From NCBI RefSeq assembly GCF_005877905.1, contig NZ_SWDV01000013.1, positions 160,603 to 224,602 on the forward strand: 64,000 nucleotides of DNA. The letters are read 5' to 3'. A program made the translations under genes and the position numbers. The stretch is from Pseudomonas nicosulfuronedens (GTDB lineage Bacteria; Pseudomonadota; Gammaproteobacteria; Pseudomonadales; Pseudomonadaceae). Positions 35,715 through 44,227 of this stretch are shown piece by piece (position 1 is the stretch's first letter; each line of letters opens with the position of its first letter). Under the pieces are notes generated by a model. That model was not told where the DNA came from, did no database searches, and saw only the letters and a program-made list of their open reading frames with translations.

Positions 35715-36848
35715 ATGAGCGATTATCCAAAAGCAGGCCAAGGCTTCATCGAAGACGCCATCGAAGTCGCCGCTGAAAAAAGCGAGCGCGCCGGCATCAG
35801 CCGCCGCGATTTCAACCGCAGCCTGCTACTGCTTGCTGCTGCCAGCGCCTTGCCTTTCGGTGCCGGCAGCCGTGCTTTCGCTGCGGGCGGCAACCTTGTG
35901 CTGGCCAACTGGGGCGGCGACGCGGTGCCGGCCTTCGAGAAGAGCTTCGGCGGCTTCGACCAGGTTGCCGGCCTGACCCTGAAAGTGGACGGCAGCGGCC
36001 CCACCGAAGGTGCGCTGAAGACCCAGGTGAGCAGCGGCGCGGTGCGCTGGGATGTGTGCGACGGCGAGATGTATTCGTCCTACCGCCTGGGCAAGGACAA
36101 GTTCCTCACCCCCATCGACTACGGCATCGTCGACAAGTCGCTGATCGGCTATGGCGACGTGCATGACTTCGGCCTCGCCAACTACACCTACAGCTACGTG
36201 ATCGGCTACGACCACGAGCAGTTCGGCAAGAACCCGCCCAAGTCCTGGGCCGACTTCTGGGACGTGAAGAAGTACCCGGGCAAGCGCACCCTCTACAAGT
36301 GGATGAGCGCCAACCTGGAGTGCGCGCTGCTGGCCGACGGCGTGTCGCCGGAGCAGCTTTACCCGCTGGATGTGGACCGCGCCCTGCGCAAGATCGAGGA
36401 GCTGCTGCCGCACATCGCCACCCACTGGTCCACCGGCGCCGAGTCGCAGCAGCTGATCCGCGATGGCGAAGTGAGCATGGCGCAGATGTGGCATACCCGC
36501 GCGGAGCTGGTGAAGAACGACACCGCCGGCAAGATCGACTGGAGCTTCGATGGCGGTATCGTCTCGCCCTCGGTGTGGATGGTGCCCAAGGGCAACCCGG
36601 CCGGAGCCAAGGCGGCCATGGACTTCATCGCCTATGCGCTGCGACCGGAGGTGCAGGCAAAGCTCATGGAGGTCTACAACATGGGCCCGGTGAACCTCAA
36701 GGCCAACGACCTGCTCAGTGCGCAGTTGCAGGCGATCAATCCCACTGCGCCGGACAACCTGAAGAAGCAGGTGTCGCTGAACAACAAGTGGCACGCCGAG
36801 CACTACGGCGAAACCCTGGAGCGCTACCTGGCGCTGATCGGTGGCTGA
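35715..36848 (+). CDS. PotD-like periplasmic binding protein with Tat signal
   Basis: A 377-aa binding protein. The N-terminus is long, with a twin-arginine motif SRRDFNRS (R30, R31) before the hydrophobic stretch, so it is exported folded by the Tat route, unlike E. coli PotD. The mature part begins GGNLVLANWGGDAVPAFEK, as in spermidine/putrescine-type group. Ligand residues cannot be assigned. It lies 39 bp after the ATPase gene and 1 bp before the first permease start. Confidence 0.9.
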   Translation: MSDYPKAGQGFIEDAIEVAAEKSERAGISRRDFNRSLLLLAAASALPFGAGSRAFAAGGNLVLANWGGDAVPAFEKSFGGFDQVAGLTLKVDGSGPTEGALKTQVSSGAVRWDVCDGEMYSSYRLGKDKFLTPIDYGIVDKSLIGYGDVHDFGLANYTYSYVIGYDHEQFGKNPPKSWADFWDVKKYPGKRTLYKWMSANLECALLADGVSPEQLYPLDVDRALRKIEELLPHIATHWSTGAESQQLIRDGEVSMAQMWHTRAELVKNDTAGKIDWSFDGGIVSPSVWMVPKGNPAGAKAAMDFIAYALRPEVQAKLMEVYNMGPVNLKANDLLSAQLQAINPTAPDNLKKQVSLNNKWHAEHYGETLERYLALIGG

Positions 36849-36849
36849 G

Positions 36850-37701
36850 ATGCGACGTTTCGCACCGGGCGTGCTGCCGGTCTACGGCCTGCTGATCCTG
36901 CCGCTGCCCTTGCTGGTGGTGGTCGGCTACCTGCTGCCGACCCTCGGCGTGCTGGGCTGGAGCTTCAGCCTGCCGGAGTGGGGCACACAGAACTACGCGG
37001 CCATCGCAGACAACGCCAACCTGCAGGCGGTGATCTGGCGCACCCTGCGCATCTGCCTGCTGACGACCGCGATCAGCGTCGCCATCGCCTACCTGATCGC
37101 CTACCGCTGGCGTTTCGCGACACCACGCGGCCGGCAGCTGATCGAGCTGTTCGTGCTGCTGCCGTTCTGGCTGTCGATGCTGATCCGCGCCTTCGCCTGG
37201 CTGGTGCTGTTGCGCAACGGTGGGCTGGTCAGCCAGGGGCTGATGGCCACGGGCTGGTTCGATGCGCCGCCACCGCTGGTGCGCAACGAACTGGGCGCGC
37301 TGATCGGCATGGTGCACTTCATGGTGCCGTATGCAGTGCTGCCGCTGTTGTCCTCGCTCAAACAGGTGGACGACAGCCTGCTGCGGGCCTCCAGCAGCCT
37401 GGGCGCCAGCCACTGGCAGACGCTCAAGGACATCTTCATCCCGCTGACCCTGCCAGGTGTGGTTGCTGCATCGGCCATCGTCTTCGTCTTCAGCCTCGGT
37501 TGCTTCGTCACGCCGGCGCTGCTGGGTGGTGGCAAGGCGGCGATGCTTGCGGAGTACATCTACGTGCAGATGTTCCAGCTGTCCAACTGGGGCCTGGGCG
37601 CGGCGCTGAGCATCGTGCTGATGCTGCTGGTGGTCGGTTGCGCGCTGCTGTTCGGACAACTCATCGGCTACCGCCGCCTGCTCGGGAGGACTGAGCTGTG
37701 A
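36850..37701 (+). CDS. ABC importer permease, PotB-like
   Basis: A 283-aa permease with six helices and the EAA-type cytoplasmic loop ASSSLGASHWQTLKDIFIPL. The segment RTLRICLLTTAISVAIAYLI is the family's conserved entry to the core. A GTG at 36841 inside the binding-protein gene is in frame, but the ATG at 36850, just after that gene's stop, is preferred. It forms the heteromeric channel with the PotC-like protein (4-nt overlap). Confidence 0.92.
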   Translation: MRRFAPGVLPVYGLLILPLPLLVVVGYLLPTLGVLGWSFSLPEWGTQNYAAIADNANLQAVIWRTLRICLLTTAISVAIAYLIAYRWRFATPRGRQLIELFVLLPFWLSMLIRAFAWLVLLRNGGLVSQGLMATGWFDAPPPLVRNELGALIGMVHFMVPYAVLPLLSSLKQVDDSLLRASSSLGASHWQTLKDIFIPLTLPGVVAASAIVFVFSLGCFVTPALLGGGKAAMLAEYIYVQMFQLSNWGLGAALSIVLMLLVVGCALLFGQLIGYRRLLGRTEL

Positions 37702-38540
37702 CCCCGCAGGGAACCTATCTCTCCGCCATGCCCAAGGGCGTGAAAAAGCCGCAACTGCCACGCCCGCCGGTCGGCCGCTGGCTGTCCTGGCTCGCCCTGT
37801 CGTTGTCGGCTCTGTTCCTGCTGCTGCCGATTCTGGTGATCGTCCCGCTGTCGTTCGGCAACCAGCGCTACCTGGCCTTCCCGGACGGCGACTGGTCGCT
37901 GCGCCACTACGCGACGCTGTTCGACGGCGCCTGGCTGGTGTCGATCCTGCAGAGCCTCGGCCTGGCGCTGGTGGTCGGCGCGCTGTCCACGGCGCTGGCC
38001 TTCCTGTTCGCCACCGGCATCTGGCTGCAGCGCCGGCACCGCACCTTGCTGACGGCGATCGTGCTGTTGCCGATGATCGTGCCGCAGGTGGTCTCGGCCA
38101 TGTCGATCTACTACCTCGATGCGCGCCTGGGCGTACTCGACAGCCTGCTGGGTGTTGGCTTCGGCCATCTGCTGATGGCGCTGCCGTACTCGGTGATCGC
38201 CCTGCTGGTGGTCTACGCGCGGCTCGACCAGAGCCTCTACAAGGCGTCACGCTCCCTTGGCGCCGGGCTCTGGCCGACGCTGTGGAACGTGCTGCTGCCC
38301 AACGTGCGCGGCGGCGTGGCCGGCGGCTTCTTCATGGGCTTCGTGATGTCCTGGGAAGAAGTGGTGGTGACCCTGTTCACCAGCGGCCTGAACGTGGTGA
38401 CGCTGCCCAAGCGCATCTGGGACGGCCTGCGCTACAACCTCGATCCGGCGATTGCCGCCGTGTCCACCCTGATGATCGTCCTCACCCTGGTGGTGATGCT
38501 GGTGCGCCTGTACCTGGCGCGGCACCAGCCACCCAGCTGA
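37698..38540 (+). CDS. ABC importer permease, PotC-like
   Basis: A 280-aa permease with six helices and the EAA loop ASRSLGAGLWPTLWNVLLP. It starts at a GTG whose bases overlap the stop of the PotB-like gene (GTGA). An ATG follows ten codons later, but the overlap arrangement favours the GTG. It completes the importer set PotA-D-B-C. Confidence 0.92.
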   Translation: MTPQGTYLSAMPKGVKKPQLPRPPVGRWLSWLALSLSALFLLLPILVIVPLSFGNQRYLAFPDGDWSLRHYATLFDGAWLVSILQSLGLALVVGALSTALAFLFATGIWLQRRHRTLLTAIVLLPMIVPQVVSAMSIYYLDARLGVLDSLLGVGFGHLLMALPYSVIALLVVYARLDQSLYKASRSLGAGLWPTLWNVLLPNVRGGVAGGFFMGFVMSWEEVVVTLFTSGLNVVTLPKRIWDGLRYNLDPAIAAVSTLMIVLTLVVMLVRLYLARHQPPS

Positions 38541-38630
38541 CTGTTTTAACCCCGCATATGGCCGCTGGATGGCGGCCCCAAACAAAAACGCCTGTATCGC
38601 TTGCACCTTGTCCCTGAGGAGGGAATCCCC

Positions 38631-39782
38631 ATGCTTACTGCTTTCCCCGCTCGCACCTACCGTCAACGCGTCGAAGCCGTCAAACGCCGCATGGCCGACC
38701 GTGGCCTGGATGCCCTGGTGGTCAACTACCCGGACAACATCAACTACCTGACCGGCTTCGACAGCCTGGGTTTCCTCTGGTACCAGGCGCTGATCATCTC
38801 GCCCAAGCTGGCGGAACCGGTGTTCCTCACCCGCACCAGCGAAGAGCCCTGCACCTGGGAGCTGTCGTGCATCAACGAGGCGATCTTCTATGACATCGCC
38901 AAGCAGGACCCGCTGAAGATCGTCGCCGACGTGCTCGCCCAGGCGGGCCTGAGCCAGGCGCGCATCGGCCTGGAAATGACTGCCTCGACCTTCTCCCCGG
39001 CACAATACAACGCGCTGCTGGGCTACATGCCCGAAGCCCGCTTCGAAGACGCCGGCCCGCTGGTCGCGGAGAATCGCCTGATCAAGACTGCCGAGGAAAT
39101 CGAATACCAGCGCAGCGCCGCTCGCATGGCCGACCAGGGCATGCTGGCCGCCTTCGAGGCACTGCGTCCGGGCATTTCCGAGGTGGAAGTAGCGGGCATC
39201 GTCGCCAACGCTCTGGGCCGCGCTGGCAGCGAGTACTCGGCGATCAGCCCGATGTGCGCCACCGGCCGCCGCAGCACCATGACCCACGCCATGCCGCACC
39301 GTCAGACCATCAGCCACGGCGACGTGGTGATCCTCGAACACGCCGGCGTGTGCAACCGCTACCACGCCATCCTCATGCGCACCGCTGTAATCGGCAAACC
39401 CAGCCCGCGGGTGAAGGAAGTGGCGACCCTGCTCACCGAGGCCTTCAACGCCGCCATCGAGATCGCCAAGCCGGGCACCCCGGTGGGCGAGGCCAACCGC
39501 GTGTGCAACCAGATCCTCGACCGCATCGACCTCTCGCGCACCCGCGTGCACCGCATCGGCTACAGCCTCGGTCTTGCGTACCCGCCGACCTGGCTGGAAG
39601 CAATGATGGTGGACGAGGCCGACGACCACGTGTTCCAGCCGAACATGTCGTTCTCCATCGAACCCAACCTGTCCTTGTACAACGAAGGCTTCGGTATCAA
39701 GCTCGGCGACACCGTGCTGTGTGGCGAGAAAGGTTCGGTGAGCCTGTCGGAGATACCGCCCGAGCTGACCATTATCGACTGA
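38631..39782 (+). CDS. M24-fold (pita-bread) hydrolase lacking metal ligands
   Basis: A 383-aa protein with a creatinase-type N-terminal domain (YPDNINYLTGFDSLGFLWYQ) and a C-terminal M24 domain. In metallo-aminopeptidases the two aspartates lie in GDxVxxDxG...SDxTRT. Here the same place reads GDVVILEHAG...HAILMRT, and the last VRIED motif is IKLGD, so most metal ligands are gone. This resembles creatinase or ectoine-hydrolase (DoeA) relatives, which cut C-N bonds without metal, more than true Xaa-Pro peptidases. GAGGAGGGAATCCCC precedes the ATG. It lies 90 bp after the importer permease and so likely acts on the imported compound. Confidence 0.85.
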   Translation: MLTAFPARTYRQRVEAVKRRMADRGLDALVVNYPDNINYLTGFDSLGFLWYQALIISPKLAEPVFLTRTSEEPCTWELSCINEAIFYDIAKQDPLKIVADVLAQAGLSQARIGLEMTASTFSPAQYNALLGYMPEARFEDAGPLVAENRLIKTAEEIEYQRSAARMADQGMLAAFEALRPGISEVEVAGIVANALGRAGSEYSAISPMCATGRRSTMTHAMPHRQTISHGDVVILEHAGVCNRYHAILMRTAVIGKPSPRVKEVATLLTEAFNAAIEIAKPGTPVGEANRVCNQILDRIDLSRTRVHRIGYSLGLAYPPTWLEAMMVDEADDHVFQPNMSFSIEPNLSLYNEGFGIKLGDTVLCGEKGSVSLSEIPPELTIID

Positions 39783-39788
39783 TGGAGG

Positions 39789-39820
39789 TTCGCCCCCGGT
39801 CCGCGTAGGCCGGGGGCGAA
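39789..39820 (+). terminator. Stem-loop after the M24-fold gene
   Basis: An 11-bp stem TTCGCCCCCGG/CCGGGGGCGAA with a 10-nt loop, 6 bp after the stop codon. There is no T tract, so it may be a stabilising or partial termination structure before the HDAC-like gene. Confidence 0.45.
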
Positions 39821-39874
39821 GCCGTGTTGCGTGTCTGCGCCTATGGGCGCAGTGATGGAAACCGAGGGCTTCTG

Positions 39875-40981
39875 ATGAGTCATACGATGGATGTTTTCTG
39901 GCACGACGACGTGCTGCGCCACGACACTGCCGCCGGCGTGTTCGAGGCGCCGCCCAGCGACCTGCTGGCCGAGCAGCTGCAGCACCCGGAGAGCAATCCG
40001 CGGCTGCTGAACATGCGCGCCATCCTCCAGCGCGGGCCGGTGGCCGGCTCGCTGCGCTGGCATGAAGGTCGCCATGCCAGCGAAGAGGAGTTGCTGGGCT
40101 TCCACGATGCCGATTACCTGCGCGGCATCTTCGAGGCGGATGCCCAGGGCAAGCGCTTCAGCAGCACCACGCTGATGGCTGCGGGCAGCCTTGGCGGATT
40201 GTTGGCCGCCGCCGGCACCAGCCTGGCGGCGCTGGAAAGCGTACTGGCCAGCGGCAACCCGGCCATGGCCCTGGTGCGCCCGCCGGGCCACCATGCGGCG
40301 CCGGCGATGGCGGACGGCTACTGCTTCTTCAACCATGCCGGGATCGCCGCGCGCGCAGCCCAGGCGGCCGGTCTCGAACGCGTTGCCATCGTCGACTGGG
40401 ACGTGCACCACGGCAATGGCACCCAGGAGGGGTTCTACGATGATCCGTCGGTGTTCACCGTGTCGCTGCACATGGACCACGGCGCCTGGGGGCCGAGCCA
40501 CCCGCAGACCGGCGCGGTGGATGAGCGTGGCTATGGCGCGGGGCTTGGCAGCAACCTCAACCTGCCACTGCCCATGGGCTCGGGCGACCAGCTCTACGAG
40601 ATGGTCTTCAGCCGCTTCGTCGAGCCGGCGTTGCGCGCCTTCAAGCCGGACCTGCTGATCATCGCCAATGGCCTGGATGCCTCTCAGTTCGACCCCAACG
40701 GCCGCCAACTGGTGACCATGCAAGGCTTCAATCGCCTGGCCCGTCGTGCCCGCGCACTGGCCGACGAGCTCTGCCAGGGAAGACTGCTGGTGGTGCAGGA
40801 GGGGGGCTATAACCCGGCCTACAGCGCCTACTGCCTGCATGCGGCGACGGAAGGCTTCCTCGGTGAGTCGTCCACGCTGCCCGATCCGCTGGCGTATATG
40901 CCGGAGCCTGCGGCACGGGTCGAAGCCGACCTCGCCGCCTTGGATACGCGACTGGCGTCGGCGGGGTGGAAGTTCGGCTGA
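39875..40981 (+). CDS. Class II histone-deacetylase-like amidohydrolase (HDAH type)
   Basis: A 368-aa zinc amidohydrolase with all HDAC active-site parts: RPPGHHA (H139, H140), DWDVHHGNGTQ (zinc ligands D176 and H178) and GLDAS (zinc ligand D268), plus EGGY near the C-terminus. Length and segments match bacterial HDAH enzymes of about 370 aa, which deacetylate acetylated amines. Next to a polyamine-type importer it may remove an acyl group from an imported acetylated polyamine or amino compound. The ATG at 39875 follows CGAGGGC. Confidence 0.93.
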   Translation: MSHTMDVFWHDDVLRHDTAAGVFEAPPSDLLAEQLQHPESNPRLLNMRAILQRGPVAGSLRWHEGRHASEEELLGFHDADYLRGIFEADAQGKRFSSTTLMAAGSLGGLLAAAGTSLAALESVLASGNPAMALVRPPGHHAAPAMADGYCFFNHAGIAARAAQAAGLERVAIVDWDVHHGNGTQEGFYDDPSVFTVSLHMDHGAWGPSHPQTGAVDERGYGAGLGSNLNLPLPMGSGDQLYEMVFSRFVEPALRAFKPDLLIIANGLDASQFDPNGRQLVTMQGFNRLARRARALADELCQGRLLVVQEGGYNPAYSAYCLHAATEGFLGESSTLPDPLAYMPEPAARVEADLAALDTRLASAGWKFG

Positions 40982-40996
40982 AACCCTGGTGCCTTT

Positions 40997-41071
40997 CGTA
41001 GGGCGTATAACGCGTCCGCGTTGTCCGCCGAAAAGCCGGCGGATAACCTGTTCCAGGTTATGCGCCCTACG
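40997..41071. repeat. GTAGGGCG-type intergenic palindrome, copy 2
   Basis: CGTAGGGCGTATAACGCGTC at the left, AGGTTATGCGCCCTACG at the right, with the inner GTTGTCCGCCG / CGGCGGATAAC pairing. It begins 15 bp after the HDAC-like stop. Confidence 0.85.
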
Positions 41072-41085
41072 TCCCATCAACGCGG

Positions 41086-41160
41086 TTCGCGAGCAAGCTC
41101 GCTCCTACACCCACGGGCGAGCTTCGGCGTGCTTTCTGTAGGAGCGAGCTTGCTCGCGAA
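41086..41160. repeat. REP pair (inverted)
   Basis: TTCGCGAGCAAGCTCGCTCC faces GGAGCGAGCTTGCTCGCGAA across a spacer. It directly follows the GTAGGGCG palindrome and precedes the transglycosylase 3' end. Confidence 0.9.
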
Positions 41161-41179
41161 CCCCCGCTGACCCCACCGT

Positions 41180-42004
41180 CTACGGATGATTGCGATAGCG
41201 CTCGGTCAGGGACTGCACGCGGGCGACGTAGGTTTGCGTCTCGGCGTAGGGAGGGATGCCGTTGTACTTGTCGACGGTCATCTCCCCGGCGTTGTAGCTG
41301 GCCAGCGCCAGCCGCTGGTTGCCATTGAAGCGCTTGAGCAGCCAGGCCAGATAGCGCACGCCGCCGCGGATGTTCTGCCGCGCATCGAACGGATCGCTGA
41401 CGTTGAAGCGCTCGGCGGTATCGGGCATCAACTGCATCAGCCCCTGGGCACCGGCAATGGAAATGGCGTTGGGCTGGAACGCCGATTCGGCATGGATCAC
41501 CGCGCGGACCAGCGCCCTGTCGACGCCGTAGCGCAGTGAGGCGGCCTCGATTTCCCGGCGATAGGAGCGGGTGTCGAGGCGCAGCGTGGCGACGTTGAAA
41601 TCCTTCGGCGCCATGCACAGGTAGCAACCCTTGATGTAATACACATCGATCACATCGACCCGCGCGGAGATCCCGACAGGACGTCGACTGACATACTGGC
41701 GGACACCCTTGTGGACGAAGGTGTAGACCCGAACCCGTCCTGAGCCCGGATCGTCCCCGCGTGCGGCTGCTGGCGCGGCCTTTGACCTGGCGCCAGCAGT
41801 CGCACTCGTCTTGCCGGTCTGGCCAGTCTTGCCGTTCTGAAGCGTGCAGTGCGCGCCGGCAACGGCGTGGCTGGTGTGGCTGACGGTCCCGTCGCGGGCC
41901 TGGCACCTGAACAGGGCGCTGGCGTAGAGCGGAGCGACCAGCAATGCCAGTCCGATGCAGCCAGGAAGGCTCCTGCGAGCCCATCGCCAGGTTCTGGAAC
42001 TCAT
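41180..42004 (-). CDS. Exported lytic transglycosylase (SLT domain)
   Basis: A 274-aa protein with a signal peptide (about aa 12-30) and a C-terminal SLT/GEWL domain. The catalytic Glu is in HAESAFQPNAIS, followed by GAQGLMQLMPDTAERF and LALASYNAGE, the standard motif order of family 1 lytic transglycosylases. The middle part (about aa 30-140) is Ala/Lys/Thr-rich and low in complexity. It cleaves peptidoglycan glycan strands in the periplasm. The ATG at 42004 follows GGAGCGGTTTG; the TTG just before it is not needed. Single gene, not obviously linked to its neighbours. Confidence 0.92.
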   Translation of the reverse strand: MSSRTWRWARRSLPGCIGLALLVAPLYASALFRCQARDGTVSHTSHAVAGAHCTLQNGKTGQTGKTSATAGARSKAAPAAARGDDPGSGRVRVYTFVHKGVRQYVSRRPVGISARVDVIDVYYIKGCYLCMAPKDFNVATLRLDTRSYRREIEAASLRYGVDRALVRAVIHAESAFQPNAISIAGAQGLMQLMPDTAERFNVSDPFDARQNIRGGVRYLAWLLKRFNGNQRLALASYNAGEMTVDKYNGIPPYAETQTYVARVQSLTERYRNHP

Positions 42005-42276
42005 CAAACCGCTCCGCGCCGCGGGCGCCGATCAGGCTCGGGAGTACCTGATCCATGCAAGGGGGAAACGCCAATAGAGGCTGTCGCTGCAGGGGGGAGC
42101 CTGCCGACCTGCCGTTTCGTTTCGCTAGTTATAGCCCTTTCAAACGGCGGTGGAGCTTTGGGGGACGTACGGCCAGCGGGGGCTGAGGAGCGTGGCGTAG
42201 GTTTGCGCTGAGGAAGCAGGTTTGGGGGCGGAGTAGAGGCAGGTCAGAGTCGTCACCGGTGATGCCGGTTTTCAGG

Positions 42277-42302
42277 CTGTTCGCGAGCTTGCTCGCGAAC
42301 AG
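42277..42302. repeat. Short REP palindrome, possible terminator of the cupin gene
   Basis: CTGTTCGCGAGCTTGCTCGC followed by GAACAG: a compact perfect inverted repeat built from the REP core. It stands 16 bp beyond the cupin stop codon. The rest of 42005-42318 shows no gene. Confidence 0.65.
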
Positions 42303-42318
42303 TCGGCAAACACTGAAG

Positions 42319-42678
42319 TCACCCGAGAATGAAATAGACCTTGCGCACCGGCGTGAGGTTTTCCCAGGTGCCCTTGAACCCCGCCGCGACCACGAAGGAA
42401 TCCCCCGGGCCGAAGGTCTTCGCCACGCCGTCGGTATCGGTCAGGCGTACGGTGCCTTCGAGGATGTGGCACAGCTCGTCGTAGTCGCACTCGCAACGCT
42501 CCAGGTGCACGCCGGCCTCCCAGATGCCGGCGATGGCGCTCTTTTCCGGTGCCGCAAAGTGCCGCCAGCTGCGGCTCTGGTAAGGCGCATCGACGATGGC
42601 CGGGTCGTTGATCTCGCGTTCCTGCGGGGCGAGCTCGGGGTTGGCGAAGTCGATGACATGGCGGGGCAGGGTGGGCAT
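42319..42678 (-). CDS. Cupin-domain protein (DUF861-like)
   Basis: A 119-aa single-cupin protein. Conserved stretches WEAGVHLERCECDYDELCHILEG are split over two blocks, giving a cupin motif 1 with E/C/H ligands, then DSFVVAAGFKGTWEN as motif 2. This small form is common next to amine oxidases and aldehyde dehydrogenases. The ATG at 42678 has GGAGAA eight bases upstream; an alternative ATG at 42690 overlaps the oxidase stop. Probably cotranscribed with the FAD oxidoreductase in front of it. Confidence 0.8.
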   Translation of the reverse strand: MPTLPRHVIDFANPELAPQEREINDPAIVDAPYQSRSWRHFAAPEKSAIAGIWEAGVHLERCECDYDELCHILEGTVRLTDTDGVAKTFGPGDSFVVAAGFKGTWENLTPVRKVYFILG

Positions 42679-42689
42679 GAAGTTCTCCA

Positions 42690-44075
42690 TCAGGAATCGA
42701 AACCGATGCCGAAGGCATCGAAGGTCTTGAGCAGCAGGTCGCGGCGGCCGTTGCGGTCTTCCTTGGCCAGCGAGCGCTGGGCCAGGCGTACGCCGAGGTA
42801 GCGCAGCGGCTCGGGCGGGAAGGGGAAGGGCTTCTGCGAGGTCATGCGTAGTTCGGTGCGCTCGGTGCGCTCGCCACCCAGTTGATCGAGCATGTTCAAG
42901 GCGGCGAAACGGCTGGCGGAGACGCCCTGGCCGGTGAAACCCAGCGCGTAGGCGACGCGCCCGCCGAGCACGCAACCGGTGAACAGCGTGGTACGCGCCG
43001 AGGTGTCGATGATGCCGCCCCAGGCATGGCTGAACTGCACCGGGCCAAGCTGCGGGAAGGCCTCGCGGAACTGCCCGGCCAGGCGTTCGAAGCTTTCCGG
43101 GCGCTGGGTCAGGGATTCGTCGCGGCGGCTGCCGAAATGGTAGATGGCGTCGAAGCCGGCCCAGAGGATGCGGTTGTCGGCGGTCTTGCGCAGGTAGTGG
43201 AACTGGTTGCCGGCATCGGCGATGCCGTAGCGATCGACCCAGCCGATGGCGCGCAGCTGTTCGTCGCTGAGCGGCTGGGTGACCAGCGAGTAGTCGTACA
43301 CCGGGATCACGCTGGAATTCAGGTGGCCAAGCAGCGGCGGGGCAATGTTGGTCGCCAGGGCGATCTGCCCGGCCTCCAGTTCGCCACGGTCGCAGCGCAG
43401 CAGCAGGCGGTCGCCGCGCTGGTGCAGCTCGTGCACGGGGGTATTCTCGAACAGCTCGATGCCCTGCTCCCGGCAGACGCGGCGCAGCTCAGCGGCCATC
43501 TTCGCCGGGTTGAGCAGCGCATAGTTGGGCTCGAACACGCCGGCCTGGTAGGCGGGCGAGTCCAGCTTTCCGGCCAACTGCGCCTTGTCGAGAAAAGCGG
43601 ACTCGATACCGAAACGCTCATAGTTGCGCTGCATGCCACGCAGGCCGTCGACCTGCCAGGGCTGGGCGGCGACGCTGAGCTTGCCGCGGCGCTCGAACTC
43701 CACATTCATGCCGAAGCGCTTGAGGTCCGCCTCGAATTCATCGAGGTTCTGACGGCCCAGGCGTACCAGGGTTTCGGCTTCTTCCGGCCAGCGGCGCAGG
43801 GCATTGCCTACACCGTGAGAAATACTCGGTGCGCAGAAGCCGCCATTGCGCCCGCTGGCCTCGCCGCCGCAGCGTCGCGCCTCGACCACTGCGATGCTCG
43901 CGCCGGGCCAGCGCTGACGGGCGTGCAGGGCAGTCCAGAGACCGGTGAAGCCGCCGCCTACCACCACCAGGTCGAAGCGTAGATCCGCTTCCAGCGCCGG
44001 TGCGGCAGCAGCAGGATCGAGGGTGTCGAGCCAGAAGGGTCGGGGAGTGGTGTGCGCAAGAAGGGCGGATGTCAT
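42690..44075 (-). CDS. FAD-dependent amine oxidoreductase (DAO/PuuB-like)
   Basis: A 461-aa flavoprotein. The dinucleotide motif VVGGGFTGLWTALHAR (about aa 37-52) and RCGGEASGRNGGFC are typical of PuuB/OrdL-like oxidases in the DAO superfamily. The C-terminal region has the family's GGIIDTSARTTLF and GFTGQGVSASRF. Such enzymes oxidise gamma-glutamyl-putrescine or similar amines to aldehydes. The start at 44075 follows CCGGAGTTTTCCG. Divergent from the NTF2-AraC regulator (152 bp); the aldehyde dehydrogenase at 45275 would take the product. Confidence 0.9.
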   Translation of the reverse strand: MTSALLAHTTPRPFWLDTLDPAAAAPALEADLRFDLVVVGGGFTGLWTALHARQRWPGASIAVVEARRCGGEASGRNGGFCAPSISHGVGNALRRWPEEAETLVRLGRQNLDEFEADLKRFGMNVEFERRGKLSVAAQPWQVDGLRGMQRNYERFGIESAFLDKAQLAGKLDSPAYQAGVFEPNYALLNPAKMAAELRRVCREQGIELFENTPVHELHQRGDRLLLRCDRGELEAGQIALATNIAPPLLGHLNSSVIPVYDYSLVTQPLSDEQLRAIGWVDRYGIADAGNQFHYLRKTADNRILWAGFDAIYHFGSRRDESLTQRPESFERLAGQFREAFPQLGPVQFSHAWGGIIDTSARTTLFTGCVLGGRVAYALGFTGQGVSASRFAALNMLDQLGGERTERTELRMTSQKPFPFPPEPLRYLGVRLAQRSLAKEDRNGRRDLLLKTFDAFGIGFDS

Positions 44076-44227
44076 CGGAAAACTCCGGCAGAATGTCGGA
44101 AGAAAAAGCGGTCTTCGGGCCGCGTCCGAGTTTTGTAATCGCTTCCGGGGGCCAGGCATACGCTCCAACGCTTTCTGCGGGCACGCCCGGAGCAGGAAAA
44201 GCCGGCCGAGACCGGCAGGGGAAAACA

